Positions 45,890-58,288 of a DNA stretch of 64,000 nt are shown here, piece by piece. Position numbers and translations under genes: made by a program. A model generated the notes under the pieces. The model did not search any database and had not been told where the DNA came from. It saw only the letters and a list, made by a program, of their open reading frames with translations. This stretch comes from Sabellastarte sp. h YS-2021 (Eukaryota; Annelida; Polychaeta; Sabellida; Sabellidae), in assembly GCA_964017235.1 (NCBI GenBank), contig OZ024930.1, positions 24,866,614 through 24,930,613 on the forward strand. Direction: 5' to 3'. Numbering within the stretch: the stretch's first letter is position 1; each line of letters opens with the position of its first letter.

Positions 45890-47900
45890 TGTTTGATATT
45901 TGGAATTCGTCCATAAAAGGCGAGTGGATGACTTCACTCGACCTTATGGGTACACACTCGTCACCGGTAGACTCGGCTAACAAGTATCTTCGCTTCATTG
46001 GAGGCTACAAATTCTACCAGTTCACTGCCTTACCCTTCAGTATTGCTACAGTTTCTCTCTCGAGTCCACCAATGTAGCAAAAGGGTTGAAGCTGATGGCT
46101 CTCGCAGAAGGCATCAGTATTCGCCAGTATATAGACGATTGGCTAATGACAACATATTCAAAACAGCAATACCAGGGATACACCCACTGGGGATGCATCT
46201 TGTCGAGAGCCTGGGTTGGATCAAATTTCTAAAAATCAGATTTATTTCCAACTCCGTTGATCGAAGTTTGGCTACAATTCGACCTCAGGGTAGGTCTAGT
46301 CTTCCCAACTCAAAGGGAATCTATTGTCTTCTTGGAAAGACAGTTGCCATGTTGAAAGCTTCTCACTTATCTTCAGGGAAGCTCATGTCACTTTAAAAGC
46401 ATGGTTTCAATGGAGAAGACTATACCATTGGGTTTTCTGAACAGGAAGTCATTCCAATGGTATCTGGAAACACTGCTGTCTCTGGATATCCCATTTCTTG
46501 GGTCTTTGGTTCAGGGATCATCTTCACTGGTGGACCAATAGTTCAATTTTGAAGGAGAACTCACCACTCCTTTAGAAGGAGCCCAGTCTCTCTCCTTTCA
46601 CAGAAGCTTCCCTAAGGGTTAGGGGCTCTCTTGAAGCATCCACAGCCATTGGTCTGTGGAATCAGGAAGAGTCAAGACTCCTCATAACATAACATTATAC
46701 AGCCGGAAGTTATGTTGTTACCTTAATATGATTCAGAAATCAGCTTATGAGTTGAAATCAGTTGATTTTCACAGACAATTCTTTAGTGGTTGCCTATGTG
46801 AACAGCCAGGGAGGCTTCCACTCGGGGAATATGTACCTTGATCTGTAGAATCATGGTTCAGTCCAATGCCAGAATGATTCAGAATCAGGGAAGTACATCC
46901 CAGGGAATCTACATGTTCTGGCAGATTCCTTGTCTAGGAAGATAAGTTATTTCAGACTAAAGGGGCTATGAATCGTCAGGTTTTTTAATCATATTACACT
47001 TGCTGCCATCAATCAGTGGTTGATGTGTTTGCAACAAGATGAATCACAAGATTCCTATGTAGCTCTGCCCTGAAAACAGGTGCTTGAACATCTCTTGTGA
47101 AGGTCTGGACAGACAGGTGTTTTTGCCCAGGGTCTTGGTCCTGCAGGTGTTGTAACATGTATATGTCTCATGTCCCAGATAGTTGGGATTGGGGAACAGA
47201 TGCATTGAACATCTCTGGGGAGGGTCTGCTCAGTTATGTCCAGTGGCCCTCATCCTTCAGGTTTTTCAACAGATGACCACCTACAGGTGCAGAATCATCA
47301 TGATTGGGTGGCCAGGGATTTTTTAGTTTTGGGATCTGGTGAATCTGTCCACAAAACTTCTTCTAAGACTTCCCTTGGGAGTAAATCTGTTTGACTCAAC
47401 CATTCAGTAGCAGACTTCACAACAATCTAGTTTACTTGAATCTTCATGTTTGGCATCTGGAAGTCAGGCATGAATATTATGGAAGATTCCCCGAGGAAGT
47501 GGTGAAACAATGAAGGAGCACTCCTCAAGGAGAATCTGAAAATCAATTGTTCTTTTTTGGGAAGTGGTGTGAATAGAGCCACGTACCATTCCAAGGAGCA
47601 AATTTCCTGTAATACTAGTTTAAGGAAACATCCTAATACCATCCATTATTGTGGGCTATAGAACAGCAATTGCGGATGGTTTGAGGCCAAAAGGGTCAAG
47701 AAGTATCTAAAAGTTGAGATAAATAAGACATTAACAACTTTTAGTAAGAGACAGACCAATGTTTGGAATTTGTCATTTGGTCCTACATGCTCTTATCAGA
47801 CAACCTTTGATCTTGTGAGGAAGGCTTTCTTGAAGTTATTTCCTTTCAAGACAGTCTTTGGTCTTGGCTTCAGGTAAAGTAGTGACAGTCATGTTTGGAC
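45890..47900 (+). pseudogene. DIRS copy B RT / RNase H / recombinase remains
   Basis: RT motif A is readable at 45925 (GEWMTSLDLMGTHSSPVDSANKYLRF, for an expected W.tSLDL.DAYfHIPI) and FTALPFSIAT at 46020. In another frame near 46125 the catalytic box reads QYIDDWLMTT. An RNase H-like end appears around 46905 (YIPGNLHVLADSLSRK, the usual HIPG.LNVLAD.LSR). Beyond 47340 only scraps resembling the recombinase survive, such as LEVRHEYYGRFPEEVVKQ. Many stops and frameshifts. Inactive. Confidence 0.75.
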
Positions 47901-48170
47901 CCTTCCCTTAGTTATAGGGAGAATGGGTCACAAGTAACTTTGGCCCATTGACTGCCTTTTTGGCCATGAACCAGTTGGCTTCAGATGGGCCTACTGCAAT
48001 TACTGCAACTGAGCCAGTGATCTGTGTCTCTGTGGATTGCAGAGTCAGGGTAAAGGAGTGACATTAATGCTTGGACATATTCTTCCTTTAGTTATAAGGA
48101 GAATTGGTCACAATTGCCAGATCCAGTTTGCTTTGGATGGGCCTACTGCAATTAAGCCTGTGGTCATGCC
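47860..48170 (+). repeat. Short tandem duplication of about 190 bp in DIRS copy B
   Basis: 'gtcatgtttggacccttccc' / 'ttagttatagggagaatggg' at about 47890-47930 recurs, diverged, as 'aatgcttggacatattcttc' / 'tttagttataaggagaattg' at about 48065-48110. 'gatgggcctactgcaattac' recurs as 'gatgggcctactgcaattaa'. Confidence 0.6.
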
Positions 48171-48952
48171 AGCTCTTAGCCTCTTTGGACAACAGTTTGA
48201 CTCAATGTGGGTCTGTCTGTCCTGTTAGGGGTTGGTAATCAAAAGGTTTGAGATAGAACAAAATCTTTTGTTTTTACTGCCATTAAGAAAGTTTCTTAAT
48301 AAGACTTGTCTTTTGGCATCTATTTCATCTTGATTGAGTCAAGATTGAGTCACGGAAACTATTGATGTATGTTTTTGATTGCATCTTTAGTTTTTATAGA
48401 TGATTTCCTTACATGAGTTTCTTGATACATGTTATTGGAAATTGCATCGTATGTATACCAATTTCTGTCTGAAAAACCTCTGTTGTCATAGGGTCAGTTT
48501 TGAAATTGGTTCCTACAGTTGTAGTTACAGTTTGTTACTTTATAGTATGTGTTTCATACTTATATTGGTACATTTGCAGTTTGTGGCTGGTATGTCTGCA
48601 ATGCTGGATGTATTTGTAGTTAGATATCAATGTTGCCTAAATCTGACTTGAGAAGGATTTGGCATTATGCTGATGACACTTACAGGTTTGTTTGACCTTG
48701 TTTGGGGTCGGATGTTACAATGTAGATGGGCTATCTATTTATGACATCCTTTTGCAACACCAACATTGTCAGCAGTTGTGAGAACTACAGCTACATACTG
48801 CCATTTTTTGGAGTTGTATGTTGTGAATGTTTGGAAGTTATATGTTCATTAATGCATGTAATTCCATTATGAAGTTCTCATGATGTCTAGTTGTAGGTTA
48901 GGTAGTGGTTTTTCTTAAAAAGAATTCCCTCCATCCTACAAGGCTGAATTCA

Positions 48953-49048
48953 GCTACTGTTAGGAAATGGTAAGGGTATTTCGCTATAAAATTGAAAAAT
49001 TTAATAGTAATTTAAATTTTTATTAGAAATACTTACCATTTCCTAACA
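48953..49048 (-). repeat. Internal complementary region (circle-junction template) of DIRS copy B
   Basis: It equals the reverse complement of the right outer end fused to that of the left outer end, with the junction at about 48990. In DIRS elements this region is thought to template completion of the termini and formation of the circular intermediate. Confidence 0.88.
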
Positions 49049-49091
49049 CTCAAATTTCCCTCCCGCCTCCCCGCAAGTCATTCTTTTACTT

Positions 49092-49304
49092 GCAACAAAA
49101 ATAATGAGGTAAACAATGTAGTCATGTGACCTCTTTGGCGGGAGGACGGACTACTGTAACCCAATGGCTTGGTTAAGGTTGTTAGTAAACCTTAAAATCG
49201 CATCTCTGCGTTGGCCATTGGGTTGGATGGCTCCAACAAATAGCTACTGTTAGGAAATGGTAAGTATTTCTAATAAAAATTTAAATTACTATTAAATTTT
49301 TCAA
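49092..49304 (-). repeat. Right inverted terminal repeat of DIRS copy B
   Basis: Inverted partner of 43660-43862. The last about 40 bases (taataaaaatttaaattact…) are unique to this end and reappear inverted in the internal complementary region. Confidence 0.9.
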
Positions 49305-49682
49305 ATCTAACTGGAACAGGGAAGGCAATGCATGCTGAAGCTGATTATCATCCTGAAAAGGGACATTGCATCAAAGTGCTTTAGTTTTGAATTTGTTTAA
49401 AGTTTAAGTTTATTTTATTTTATTTATTTTGTCTCGTTATTACTATGATAAGTTACATTATTATTGTTACGTTTGTTCAATCTTTAGTTTACAAGTTGTA
49501 TTAGTTCTGTTTTATGTTGTTACCAATCAGATAAGTTTCATTTGTTTACTCTTTGTTAAGTTTACTCTTTGTTCAGTTAAGTTTTATTTGTCCTGTTTTA
49601 AAATTTTTATTGAGATTAAGCTTAAAATACTTTTATAAATACCGGTAATTATTCAGGAATATAGTCTGCATTCTAATTGTAC
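49305..49682. other. AT-rich intron flank of the hAT-like gene
   Basis: TTTATT/TTTGTT-rich sequence between DIRS copy B and the splice donor of the hAT-like exon. No feature recognised. Confidence 0.4.
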
Positions 49683-51002
49683 CTGCATGGTCGTCAGAGT
49701 TGCTTTTACTGTGTCTAAGGCTGTGCTTGCCATGGCAAAGTCTAGAGATTCACGCTGGAAAACCTTTGACATCTTTGAAAAATTTGGAAGGATGTCGGCC
49801 AAAAGACAAGTGATCCCGATGAAGCTGTACTTCTCCACTTTATCTGCTAGTCCTCTGGCAACTGCAACACCATTGGCAGCTGCCTCACCCAGAGCAATTA
49901 CTAATGCTGGCCAACAGTGATTAATTGCATATACGGCCTGATCTAAGGACAACCAGCGCACTGCGTGAGGTTGTTTCAGTGATACAAATTTATCATCCTC
50001 TAGCAGGTCATAAATTTCCCGTAAATGATTGTACCTTTGTGCTGAATTATGGAAGTAGAAATAGATCGAGTTCACTGTATCTTGATAGGACTTTATCTGA
50101 TCTACTATGTTAGCTGCTTGTGAAACAGCCAGTGCCAGTCTGTGAGCATAGCAATGAACATGAATAGTAAGGCCACCTGTCAGCTCCTTAAGTCTAACAC
50201 CTACTCCTGATCTAGACCCCATCATGACGGCAGCACCGTCTGAACCAAAACCAAGTACTTTCTGGATAGCTATCCTCTCACTGGCCAACCATTCAGTTAT
50301 TGCATTAATTATTGTCTCTGCCTTTCCATCTGGGACTGTTACATTTGTAGCAAAGTACACCTGAGATTTACCATCTTTAACCACCTTGACATAGATCACT
50401 AGCTTCTTCAAAACTGCAATATCAATGGACTCATCAGTCATTAAGCCTACAAATCGTGAGCCACCTATAATTTCTCTCAAATTTCCATCCAATGCAGAAG
50501 CAATAGATTCAATCATATCTGATACTGCATCATACGATTTGTATGTTTGAGTCATGTTTGGAGCACCATTACTAACTTGTAGACCAATCAGTTCAGGAAA
50601 AATTGTCAGGGGCAAATGATTTTGTGCAATGAAATAAGCAGTTTTCAGCTGGCTTTCTAGTGCATCTGAGGTTTTAAGCACCTGACTAGCTTTGGCCTTT
50701 TGAAATTCCTCCCTTCCTTTAAGAATTTTAAGGCCATCTTTGTGGCTTGAGGAGGCTATATGACGAAGCAGTGCACTCCTTTGATAATCTTGGCAACCCT
50801 GGGTAAAAATGTTGCTTTTCCCTGCTTTTTGACATACAGAACAAAACATTTTTGGATCTGAACTACAAGCAGAAGCACTGGCCTCAGCTCCACCCTGTGA
50901 TTGATTTCCAACAAATAACCAGGATTTAAAAGTTGAATCATTCAACCAAAATGGGTTATAATGTCTAATTTTTTTTTTCTTGAGAGCTGGTGATTCTGAC
51001 AT
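49683..51002 (-). CDS. hAT-transposase-like gene, first coding exon
   Basis: 440 codons on the minus strand. The start chosen is MSESPALKKKKIRHYNPFWL; the in-frame upstream extension is a low-complexity NHTF repeat. A zinc-finger-like region has FCSVCQKAG ... RHIASSSHK (residues about 55-95; C-C-H-H). The RNase H-like catalytic fold follows: VGLMTDESIDIAVLKKLVIYVKV (first Asp), VLGFGSDGAAVMMGSRSGVG (second Asp), and the hAT insertion-domain signature HVHCYAHRLALAVSQAANIV. It ends ACC ATG CAG|GTACAA, a good donor in phase 0. There are no stops or frameshifts across the exon. The gene continues toward 42981 across a 6.7-kb intron holding a DIRS element. It could be a host gene derived from hAT or an old spliced transposon; no terminal repeats were identified. 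Confidence 0.88.
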
Positions 51003-51420
51003 AATTACAGTATTGCAGCAGACTGCAGAGAAAAATGTATGTTTTACACTGGAAAATGTATGATTAACGAGATAAAATGTATGGTTCACGCGGAAAAATG
51101 TATGATTCACGTATATACTGTGTCAAACTAGCATAAAATCGCGGTAAAACAGAGAGGAATGAGGTCTCGCGATTGAACGAGATCTCGCGGTTAGTTCTCG
51201 CGAGCTTTTTACTCGCGATTAGCAGTGGGCGATATTAAAGGATCTTGCAAATTGGATGAAATCCGCAAGTTTTGTTATTTTAATTATATAAAAGTACAGG
51301 AATATTCGTCGTTTCGTCCCCGGGACGTAGTCGCCCTTGTTTTCTTTCGTCCGCAGCTACAATCACGCGTCCTTAACAACTCGGGGACGACGTAAACGAG
51401 TTCACTGCTGGCTATTTGTA
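51003..51420 (-). promoter_or_regulatory. CpG-rich upstream region of the hAT-like gene with CGCG elements
   Basis: In an otherwise AT-rich window this stretch has many CpGs. Within 51160-51225 it has four close relatives of the CGCG element TCTCGCGAGA: ggtctcgcgattg, gatctcgcggtta, gttctcgcgagct and actcgcgatta. In vertebrates that element is bound by BANP and drives TATA-less, often bidirectional promoters. It lies 160-225 bases before the start codon. A cluster of 'atgtatgattcacg'-like repeats separates it from the coding start. Promoter role is inferred. Confidence 0.45.
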
Positions 51421-52319
51421 ATTGGGCCAATATACATACAGTGCAACTTCCAGTATCTGAACATGTTGAGATTGAATTTTTGTCTTTGCATAAATGCACA
51501 TTTGGATAGTTACTAAGGTTGTATCATTTATAATTGAAGTACAATATTATAGCAGTCATTAACCAACACATTGTGAAGGTTTCAGGGATGATGATAAATG
51601 GCTCTGATTAACCTGCTCAAATTTTTATTGGTAATTTTGAAGCAAGTTAACAAACCCATTGCTTAAAATAGAAACCGAGTCATTCATAGTTATTCTGAAG
51701 ACTTCAAAGGAAAGGGATTCAGAGGCTTCAACTTTGTGTTCAACCAAATCGTGAAAAAAAGTTTTAAAAGAATTGAACAAGAAAAACGAAGGGTTTGATA
51801 ATTTTAACTGGCACTCTATGGTGTGTTCCAACAAAACATACCAGTGTAATAAAGAGGGAGAATTTTTGAAAATTTCCAAATGGCTTTGTATACTTTTTTG
51901 GTGTTTATACAAAAGGAGTGTCAACTCACTTCCAGCTCTCATGCTGCCTATTTTTTAAGCAGAGATTATATTATTGCGTGACACTTGTTTGTATACAGGA
52001 GAAAATTCACACAGAAGGGCCACCGGCTCCTGCATTTTCTATGGGCCATAGCTAAGGAACTATTTGGGGATTCTCTTCAAATATGGCATGGGTTTGCAGT
52101 TGCCAGGGGAAAATTTTCTGAATATAATTAATGACATTTCAATCATATTACTAAAAATATGTTTTCAAGGGGTGTGCTTGTCCAGATGATGCCTTGAAAA
52201 ACGTTTCACATATTTACATGAATTTGGCAAGTAGGTTAGTTATATAGATGTCTGGAAATCATTAACTTTTGGAAGTAATCTGTGCTGATACATAATGACT
52301 AACTTATTAATGATTAAAC
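51421..52319. other. Non-coding stretch, nothing recognised
   Basis: AT-rich. A minus-strand open frame of 105 codons (51625-51942) has no recognisable family and ordinary composition, so it is not annotated as a gene. Confidence 0.35.
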
Positions 52320-53041
52320 TTTACAATATTTCTTCATTATCTGTTTCTCCAAAAAATCTTTGTCCCACCATTTTTGGTGGCCATCTTGAATTACTGCATA
52401 AAATGCAAAAAACATACCTCGGAAATAGTGTGAGATCCATTTTGGCCTAGAGGGTGTGTTCAAAGGCATCTGTCCATCTTTCAAAAAAATCTTTGTCCTG
52501 CCATTTTGCCAGGAATGCTAAGTTTCTGTGTAGAATGCAAAAACGGATTTATCTTAGAAACTTTGTGAGATAGAGCAGTTTCTGCCCAATTTTTTACAAA
52601 CAGGGTATCTGCAAAGGCATTTGCCCTTTTTTCAATAAATCACTCTCCCACCATTTATGGTAGCCAAACAAAAGGTGTCTCAGAAATGGTGCAAGATAGA
52701 GCGATTTTGGCTGAAAGTTTGGCCCAGAGGGTGTATTGGAAGATATCTACAAATAACTCTGCAGCCATTTTGGTAATATTGAATTTCTGATCAGAAATTC
52801 TGATAACAAAAATGCTTTTTCTCAGAAATGGTGAAACAGCAATTTCTACTGAACTTATGGCCTGGAGGGTATGTGCAAAAGCATCTGACCATTTTCCAAA
52901 AAAAATTGTTCTCTGCCAATTTGAGTGATCATCTTGAATTTCTGCGTGTAATGCAAAAACACATTCATCTCAGAAACGGTGTCAGACCGAGCATTTCGTT
53001 TGGGTCCAGAAGCATCTGCACCTGCCCGGTTTTTTGGGTTT
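52320..53041 (+). repeat. Decayed tandem repeat related to the 169-bp family
   Basis: Four or five imperfect units contain 'ctcagaaa.ggtgtgagat', 'agagcagtttctgcccaatt', 'cagggtatctgcaaaggcat' and 'ccattttggtggccatcttg'. The motif order is as at 38450-41055 and 2150-2790. The hairpin element P3 is inserted directly at its end (53042). Confidence 0.7.
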
Positions 53042-53464
53042 TTTTTATGTCAGCTGACTTGTCAGTCAGCTGACATTATGTCGTCACTCTGTGGCGTGGG
53101 CGTACGCGTCCGCGTGAACAACTTCTCCTCCAAAACTACAAGGCCTAGAGACGTGCTGTTTTTGTTAAAAGATACCTTATCTATCGAGGATGAAAAATTG
53201 TTCAAGGCATGCAAATCTGTCTGTTCGTCTGTTTGCTAGAGACATTACAAGGGGGGTACCCCCACCAAAAGTGTGAAAATTTCAACACTTAATCACAATT
53301 TTCTCAGTGACTATTGCAGGGATTTCTCTCATATCTTGCATATATGTACTAGGCCAGAGGTAGATTCTCTTGTGTGAGTATGAGACCTGGATCTGTCTTA
53401 CTTTTTTTTTAATAAATTTTTTTAATAATTTTTAATGCATTAAAATTCATGAAATCATGCACAA

Positions 53465-56400
53465 AATCATTTATAACTTGAAAAGTGTTGCATTTAGAGC
53501 ATTTTGTTAAAATATGTTATTCAGCTACTTTTTTCATAGCTACAATATGGTGAGTAAGTTGGGTGTCTGTCTCAATAGCTAAGTGAGTAATAGCTACTTT
53601 TGGGCTTTTCAGTAACTTCCATCATGAGTAAAATCACTTGTAACTTAAAAACTATTGCATTTAGAGAATTTCGTATAAATATGTTATTCAGCTACTTTTG
53701 GGTCAGCTATAACATAGTAAAATTTTAGACCTGTAGCTCATGGCATAGCTGAGTAATAGCTACTTTTAGGTTATCACTGTTGAGTAAATCGCTTATAACT
53801 TCAAAACTATTGCATTTAGAGAATTTCGTATAAATATGTTATTCAGCTACTTTTGGGTCAGCTATAACATAGTAAAATTTCAGACCTGTAGCTCATGGCA
53901 TAGCTGAGTAATAGCTACTTTTAGGTTATCACTGTTGAGTAAATCGCTTATAACTTGGAAACTATTGCATTTACAGTATTTTGTTTCAATATGTTATTCA
54001 CCTATTTTGGGATCAGCTATAACATAGTGAAGTTTCAGATCTGTGGCTCATTGCATAGCTGAGTAATAGCTACTTTGAAGTTCTCACTATTGAGTAAATC
54101 ACTTGTAACTTAAAACCTATTGCATTTAGAGAATTTTGTATAAATATGTTATTCAGCTACTTTTGGGCCAGCTATAACATAGTGAAATTTCAGATCTGTA
54201 GGTCATGGCATAGCTGAGTAATAGCTACTTTAAAGTTCTCACTATTGAGTAAATCAGTTGTAATTGGAAAACTATTGCATTTAGAGTATTTCGTATAAAT
54301 ATGTTATTCAGCTACTTTTGGGTCAGCTATAACATAGTAAAATTTCAGACCTGTAGCTCATGGCATAGCTGAGTAATAGCTACTTTTAGGTCATCACTAT
54401 TGAGTAAATCAGTTGTAACTTGAAAACTATTGCATTTACAGTATTTTGCTTAAATATGTTGTTCACCTACTTTTGGGTCAGCTATAACATAGTAAAATTT
54501 CAGACCTGTAGCTCATTGCATAGCTGAGTAATAGCTACTTTGAGGTTCTCACTATTGAGTAAATCAGTTGTAATTGCAAAACTATTGCATTTAGAGAATT
54601 TCGTATAAATATGTTATTCAGCTACTTTTGGGCCAGCTATAACATAGTGAAATTTCAGATCTGTAGGTCATGGCACAGCTGAGTAATAGCTACTTTGAAG
54701 TTCTCACTATTGAGTAAATTAGTTGTAATTGGAAAACTATTGCATTTACAGAATTTTGTATAAATATGTTATTCAGCTACTTGTGGGTCAGCTATAACAT
54801 AGTAAAATTTCAGACCTGTAGCTCATGGCATAGCTGAGTAATAGCTACTTTTAGGTCATCACTATTGAGTAAATCAGTTGTAACTTCAAAACTATTGCAT
54901 TTACAGTATTTTGCTTAAATATGTTGTTCACCTACTTTTGGGTCAGCTATAACATAGTAAAACTTCAGACCTGTAGCTCATTGCATAGCTGAGTAATAAC
55001 TACTTTGAGGTTCTCACTATTGAGTAAATCAGTTGTAATTGCAAAACTATTGCATTTACAGAATTTAGTATAATATGTTATTCAGCTACTTTTGGGTCAG
55101 CTATAACATAGTAAAATCTCAGACCTGTAGCTCATGGCATAGCTGAGTAATAGCTACTTTTAGGTCATCACTATTGAGTAAATCAGTTGTAACTTGAAAA
55201 CTATTGCATGTACAGTATTTTGCTTAAATATGTTGTTCACCTACTTTTGGGTCAGCTATAACATAGTAAAATTTCAGACCTGTAGCTCATGGCATAGCTG
55301 AGTAATAGCTACTTTGAGGTTATCACTGTTGAGTAACTCGCTTATAACTTGGAAATTATTGCATTTAGAGTATTTTGTTTCAATATGTTATTCACCTATT
55401 TTGGGGTCAGCTATAACATAGTGAAGTTCCAGACCTGTGACTCATTGCATAGCTGAGTAATAGCTACTTTGAAGTTCTCAATGTTGAGCAAATCACTTAT
55501 AATTTGAAAACTATTGCATTTAGAGAATTTAGTATAAATATGTTATTCAGCTACTTTTGGGTCAGCTATAACATAGTAAAATTTCAGACCTCTATGTCAT
55601 GGCATAGCTGAGTAATAGCTACTTTTAGGTTATCACTGTTGAGTAAATCACTTATAACTTGGAAACTATTGCATTTAGAGTATTTTGTTGCAATATGTTA
55701 TTCACCTATTTTGGGGTCAGCTATAACATAGTGAAGTTCCAGACCTGTGGCTCATTGCATAGCTGAGTAATAGCTACTTTGAAGTTCTCACTATTGAGTA
55801 AATCAGTTGTAATTGGAAAACTATTGCATTTAGAGAATTTCGTATAAATATGTTATTCAGCTACTTTTGGGTCAGCTATAACATAGTAAAATTTCAGACC
55901 TGTAGCTCATGGCATAGCTGAGTAATAGCTACTTTTAGGTCATCACTATTGAGTAAATCAGTTGTAACTTGAAAACTATTGCATTTACAGTATTTTGCTT
56001 AAATATGTTGTTCACCTACTTTTGGGTCAGCTATAACATAGTAAAATTTCAGACCTGTAGCTCATTGCATAGCTGAGTAATAGCTACTTTGAGGTTCTCA
56101 CTATTGAGTAAATCAGTTGTAATTGCAAAACTATTGCATTTAGAGAATTTCGTATAAATATGTTATTCAGCTACTTTTGGGCCAGCTATAACATAGTGAA
56201 ATTTCAGATCTGTAGGTCATGGCACAGCTGAGTAATAGCTACTTTGAAGTTCTCACTATTGAGTAAATTAGTTGTAATTGGAAAACTATTGCATTTACAG
56301 AATTTTGTATAAATATGTTATTCAGCTACTTTTGGGTCAGCTATAACATAGTAAAATTTCAGACCTGTAGCTCATGGCATAGCTGAGTAATAGCTACTTT

Positions 56401-58288
56401 TAGGTCATCACTATTGAGTAAATCAGTTGTAACTTCAAAACTATTGCATTTACAGTATTTTGCTTAAATATGTTGTTCACCTACTTTTGGGTCAGCTATA
56501 ACATAGTAAAACTTCAGACCTGTAGCTCATTGCATAGCTGAGTAATAACTACTTTGAGGTTCTCACTATTGAGTAAATCAGTTGTAATTGCAAAACTATT
56601 GCATTTACAGAATTTAGTATAATATGTTATTCAGCTACTTTTGGGTCAGCTATAACATAGTAAAATCTCAGACCTGTAGCTCATGGCATAGCTGAGTAAT
56701 AGCTACTTTTAGGTCATCACTATTGAGTAAATCAGTTGTAACTTGAAAACTATTGCATGTACAGTATTTTGCTTAAATATGTTGTTCACCTACTTTTGGG
56801 TCAGCTATAACATAGTAAAACTTCAGACCTGTAGCTCATGGCATAGCTGAGTAATAACTACTTTGAGGTTCTCACTATTGAGTAAATCAGTTGTAATTGC
56901 AAAACTATTGCATTTACAGAATTTAGTATAATATGTTATTCAGCTACTTTTGGGTCAGCTATAACATAGTAAAATCTCAGACCTGTAGCTCATGGCATAG
57001 CTGAGTAATAGCTACTTTTAGGTCATCACTATTGAGTAAATCAGTTGTAACTTGAAAACTATTGCATGTACAGTATTTTGCTTAAATATGTTGTTCACCT
57101 ACTTTTGGGTCAGCTATAACATAGTAAAATTTCAGACCTGTAGCTCATGGCATAGCTGAGTAATAGCTACTTTGAGGTTATCACTGTTGAGTAACTCGCT
57201 TATAACTTGGAAATTATTGCATTTAGAGTATTTTGTTTCAATATGTTATTCACCTATTTTGGGGTCAGCTATAACATAGTGAAGTTCCAGACCTGTGACT
57301 CATTGCATAGCTGAGTAATAGCTACTTTGAAGTTCTCAATGTTGAGCAAATCACTTATAATTTGAAAACTATTGCATTTAGAGAATTTAGTATAAATATG
57401 TTATTCAGCTACTTTTGGGTCAGCTATAACATAGTAAAATTTCAGACCTCTATGTCATGGCATAGCTGAGTAATAGCTACTTTTAGGTTATCACTGTTGA
57501 GTAAATCACTTATAACTTGGAAACTATTGCATTTAGAGTATTTTGTTGCAATATGTTATTCACCTATTTTGGGGTCAGCTATAACATAGTGAAGTTCCAG
57601 ACCTGTGGCTCATTGCATAGCTGAGTAATAGCTACTTTGAAGTTCTCACTGTTGAGTAAATCAGTTGTAATTGGAATACTATTGCCTTTACAGAAATTTG
57701 TGCAAATATGTTATTCAGCTACTTTTGGGTCAGCTATAACATAGTGAAATTACAGACCTGTAGCTCATGGCACAACTGAGCAATAGCTATTCTCAGGCAC
57801 TGACTGTTGAGTAAATTGGCTATAACTTGAAAAATATTGCATTTGGAGCATTTTGTTAAAATATATTGTTCACCTACTTTTGGGTTAGCTATAACATAGT
57901 GAAATTACAGACCTATAGCTCATGGCATAGCGGAGCAATAGCTATTTTCAGGTTCTCATACTATTGAGTAAATCAGTTGTAACTTTGAAAACTATTGCAT
58001 TTACAGTATTTTGCTTAAATATGTTGTTCACCTACTTTTAGGTCAGCTATAACAGAGCAAAAATTCAGACATGTAGCTCATTGCATAGCTGAGCAATAGT
58101 TACTTTGAGGTTCTCACTCTTGAGTAAATCAGTAGTAACTTGAAAACTATTACATTTAGAGTATTTTGTTAAATATGTTATTCACAGACGTTTTGGTCAG
58201 CTATAACATAGTGAAATTGCAGACCTCTATGTCATGGCATAGCTGAGCAATAGTTTCTTTCAGGTTCTCACTGTTGAGTAAATCATTG
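53465..58288 (+). repeat. 155-bp satellite array in P3 with 10/12-mer higher-order repeat
   Basis: Landmarks recur exactly 1549 bases apart (54561 and 56110; 54961 and 56510). Further downstream the offset becomes 1858 (55271 and 57129; 55591 and 57449). This means a block of ten monomers was duplicated and the second copy later gained two monomers (309 bases). Confidence 0.92.

Larger units (their letters stand above)
43660..49304 (+). mobile_element. DIRS-type retrotransposon (copy B) with internal complementary region
   Basis: Inverted terminal repeats of about 200 bp (43660-43862 and 49092-49304) are nearly identical over 'gctatttgttggagccatcc', 'aacccaatggccaacgcaga' and onwards. Inside the right end, 48953-49048 joins the complement of the extreme left end (…gggtatttcgctataaaa) to the complement of the extreme right end (ttgaaaaatttaatagtaat…). 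This is the internal complementary region that defines DIRS elements. RT, RNase H and recombinase traces lie in order on the plus strand but are riddled with frameshifts. It lies inside the hAT-like gene's intron, opposite strand. Confidence 0.92.

Noticed and set aside
49687-50113. Plus-strand ORFs within 49687-50113
   Set aside because: They are antisense to the well-supported hAT-like exon on the minus strand.
51625-51942. Minus-strand ORF of 105 codons
   Set aside because: No recognisable domain, start context or splice evidence.
53042-53240. ORFs beginning MSADLSVS / ending KACKSVCSSVC at the heads of P3 and P4
   Set aside because: They arise from the conserved non-coding head of the hairpin element. 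They change frame between copies and have no domain.
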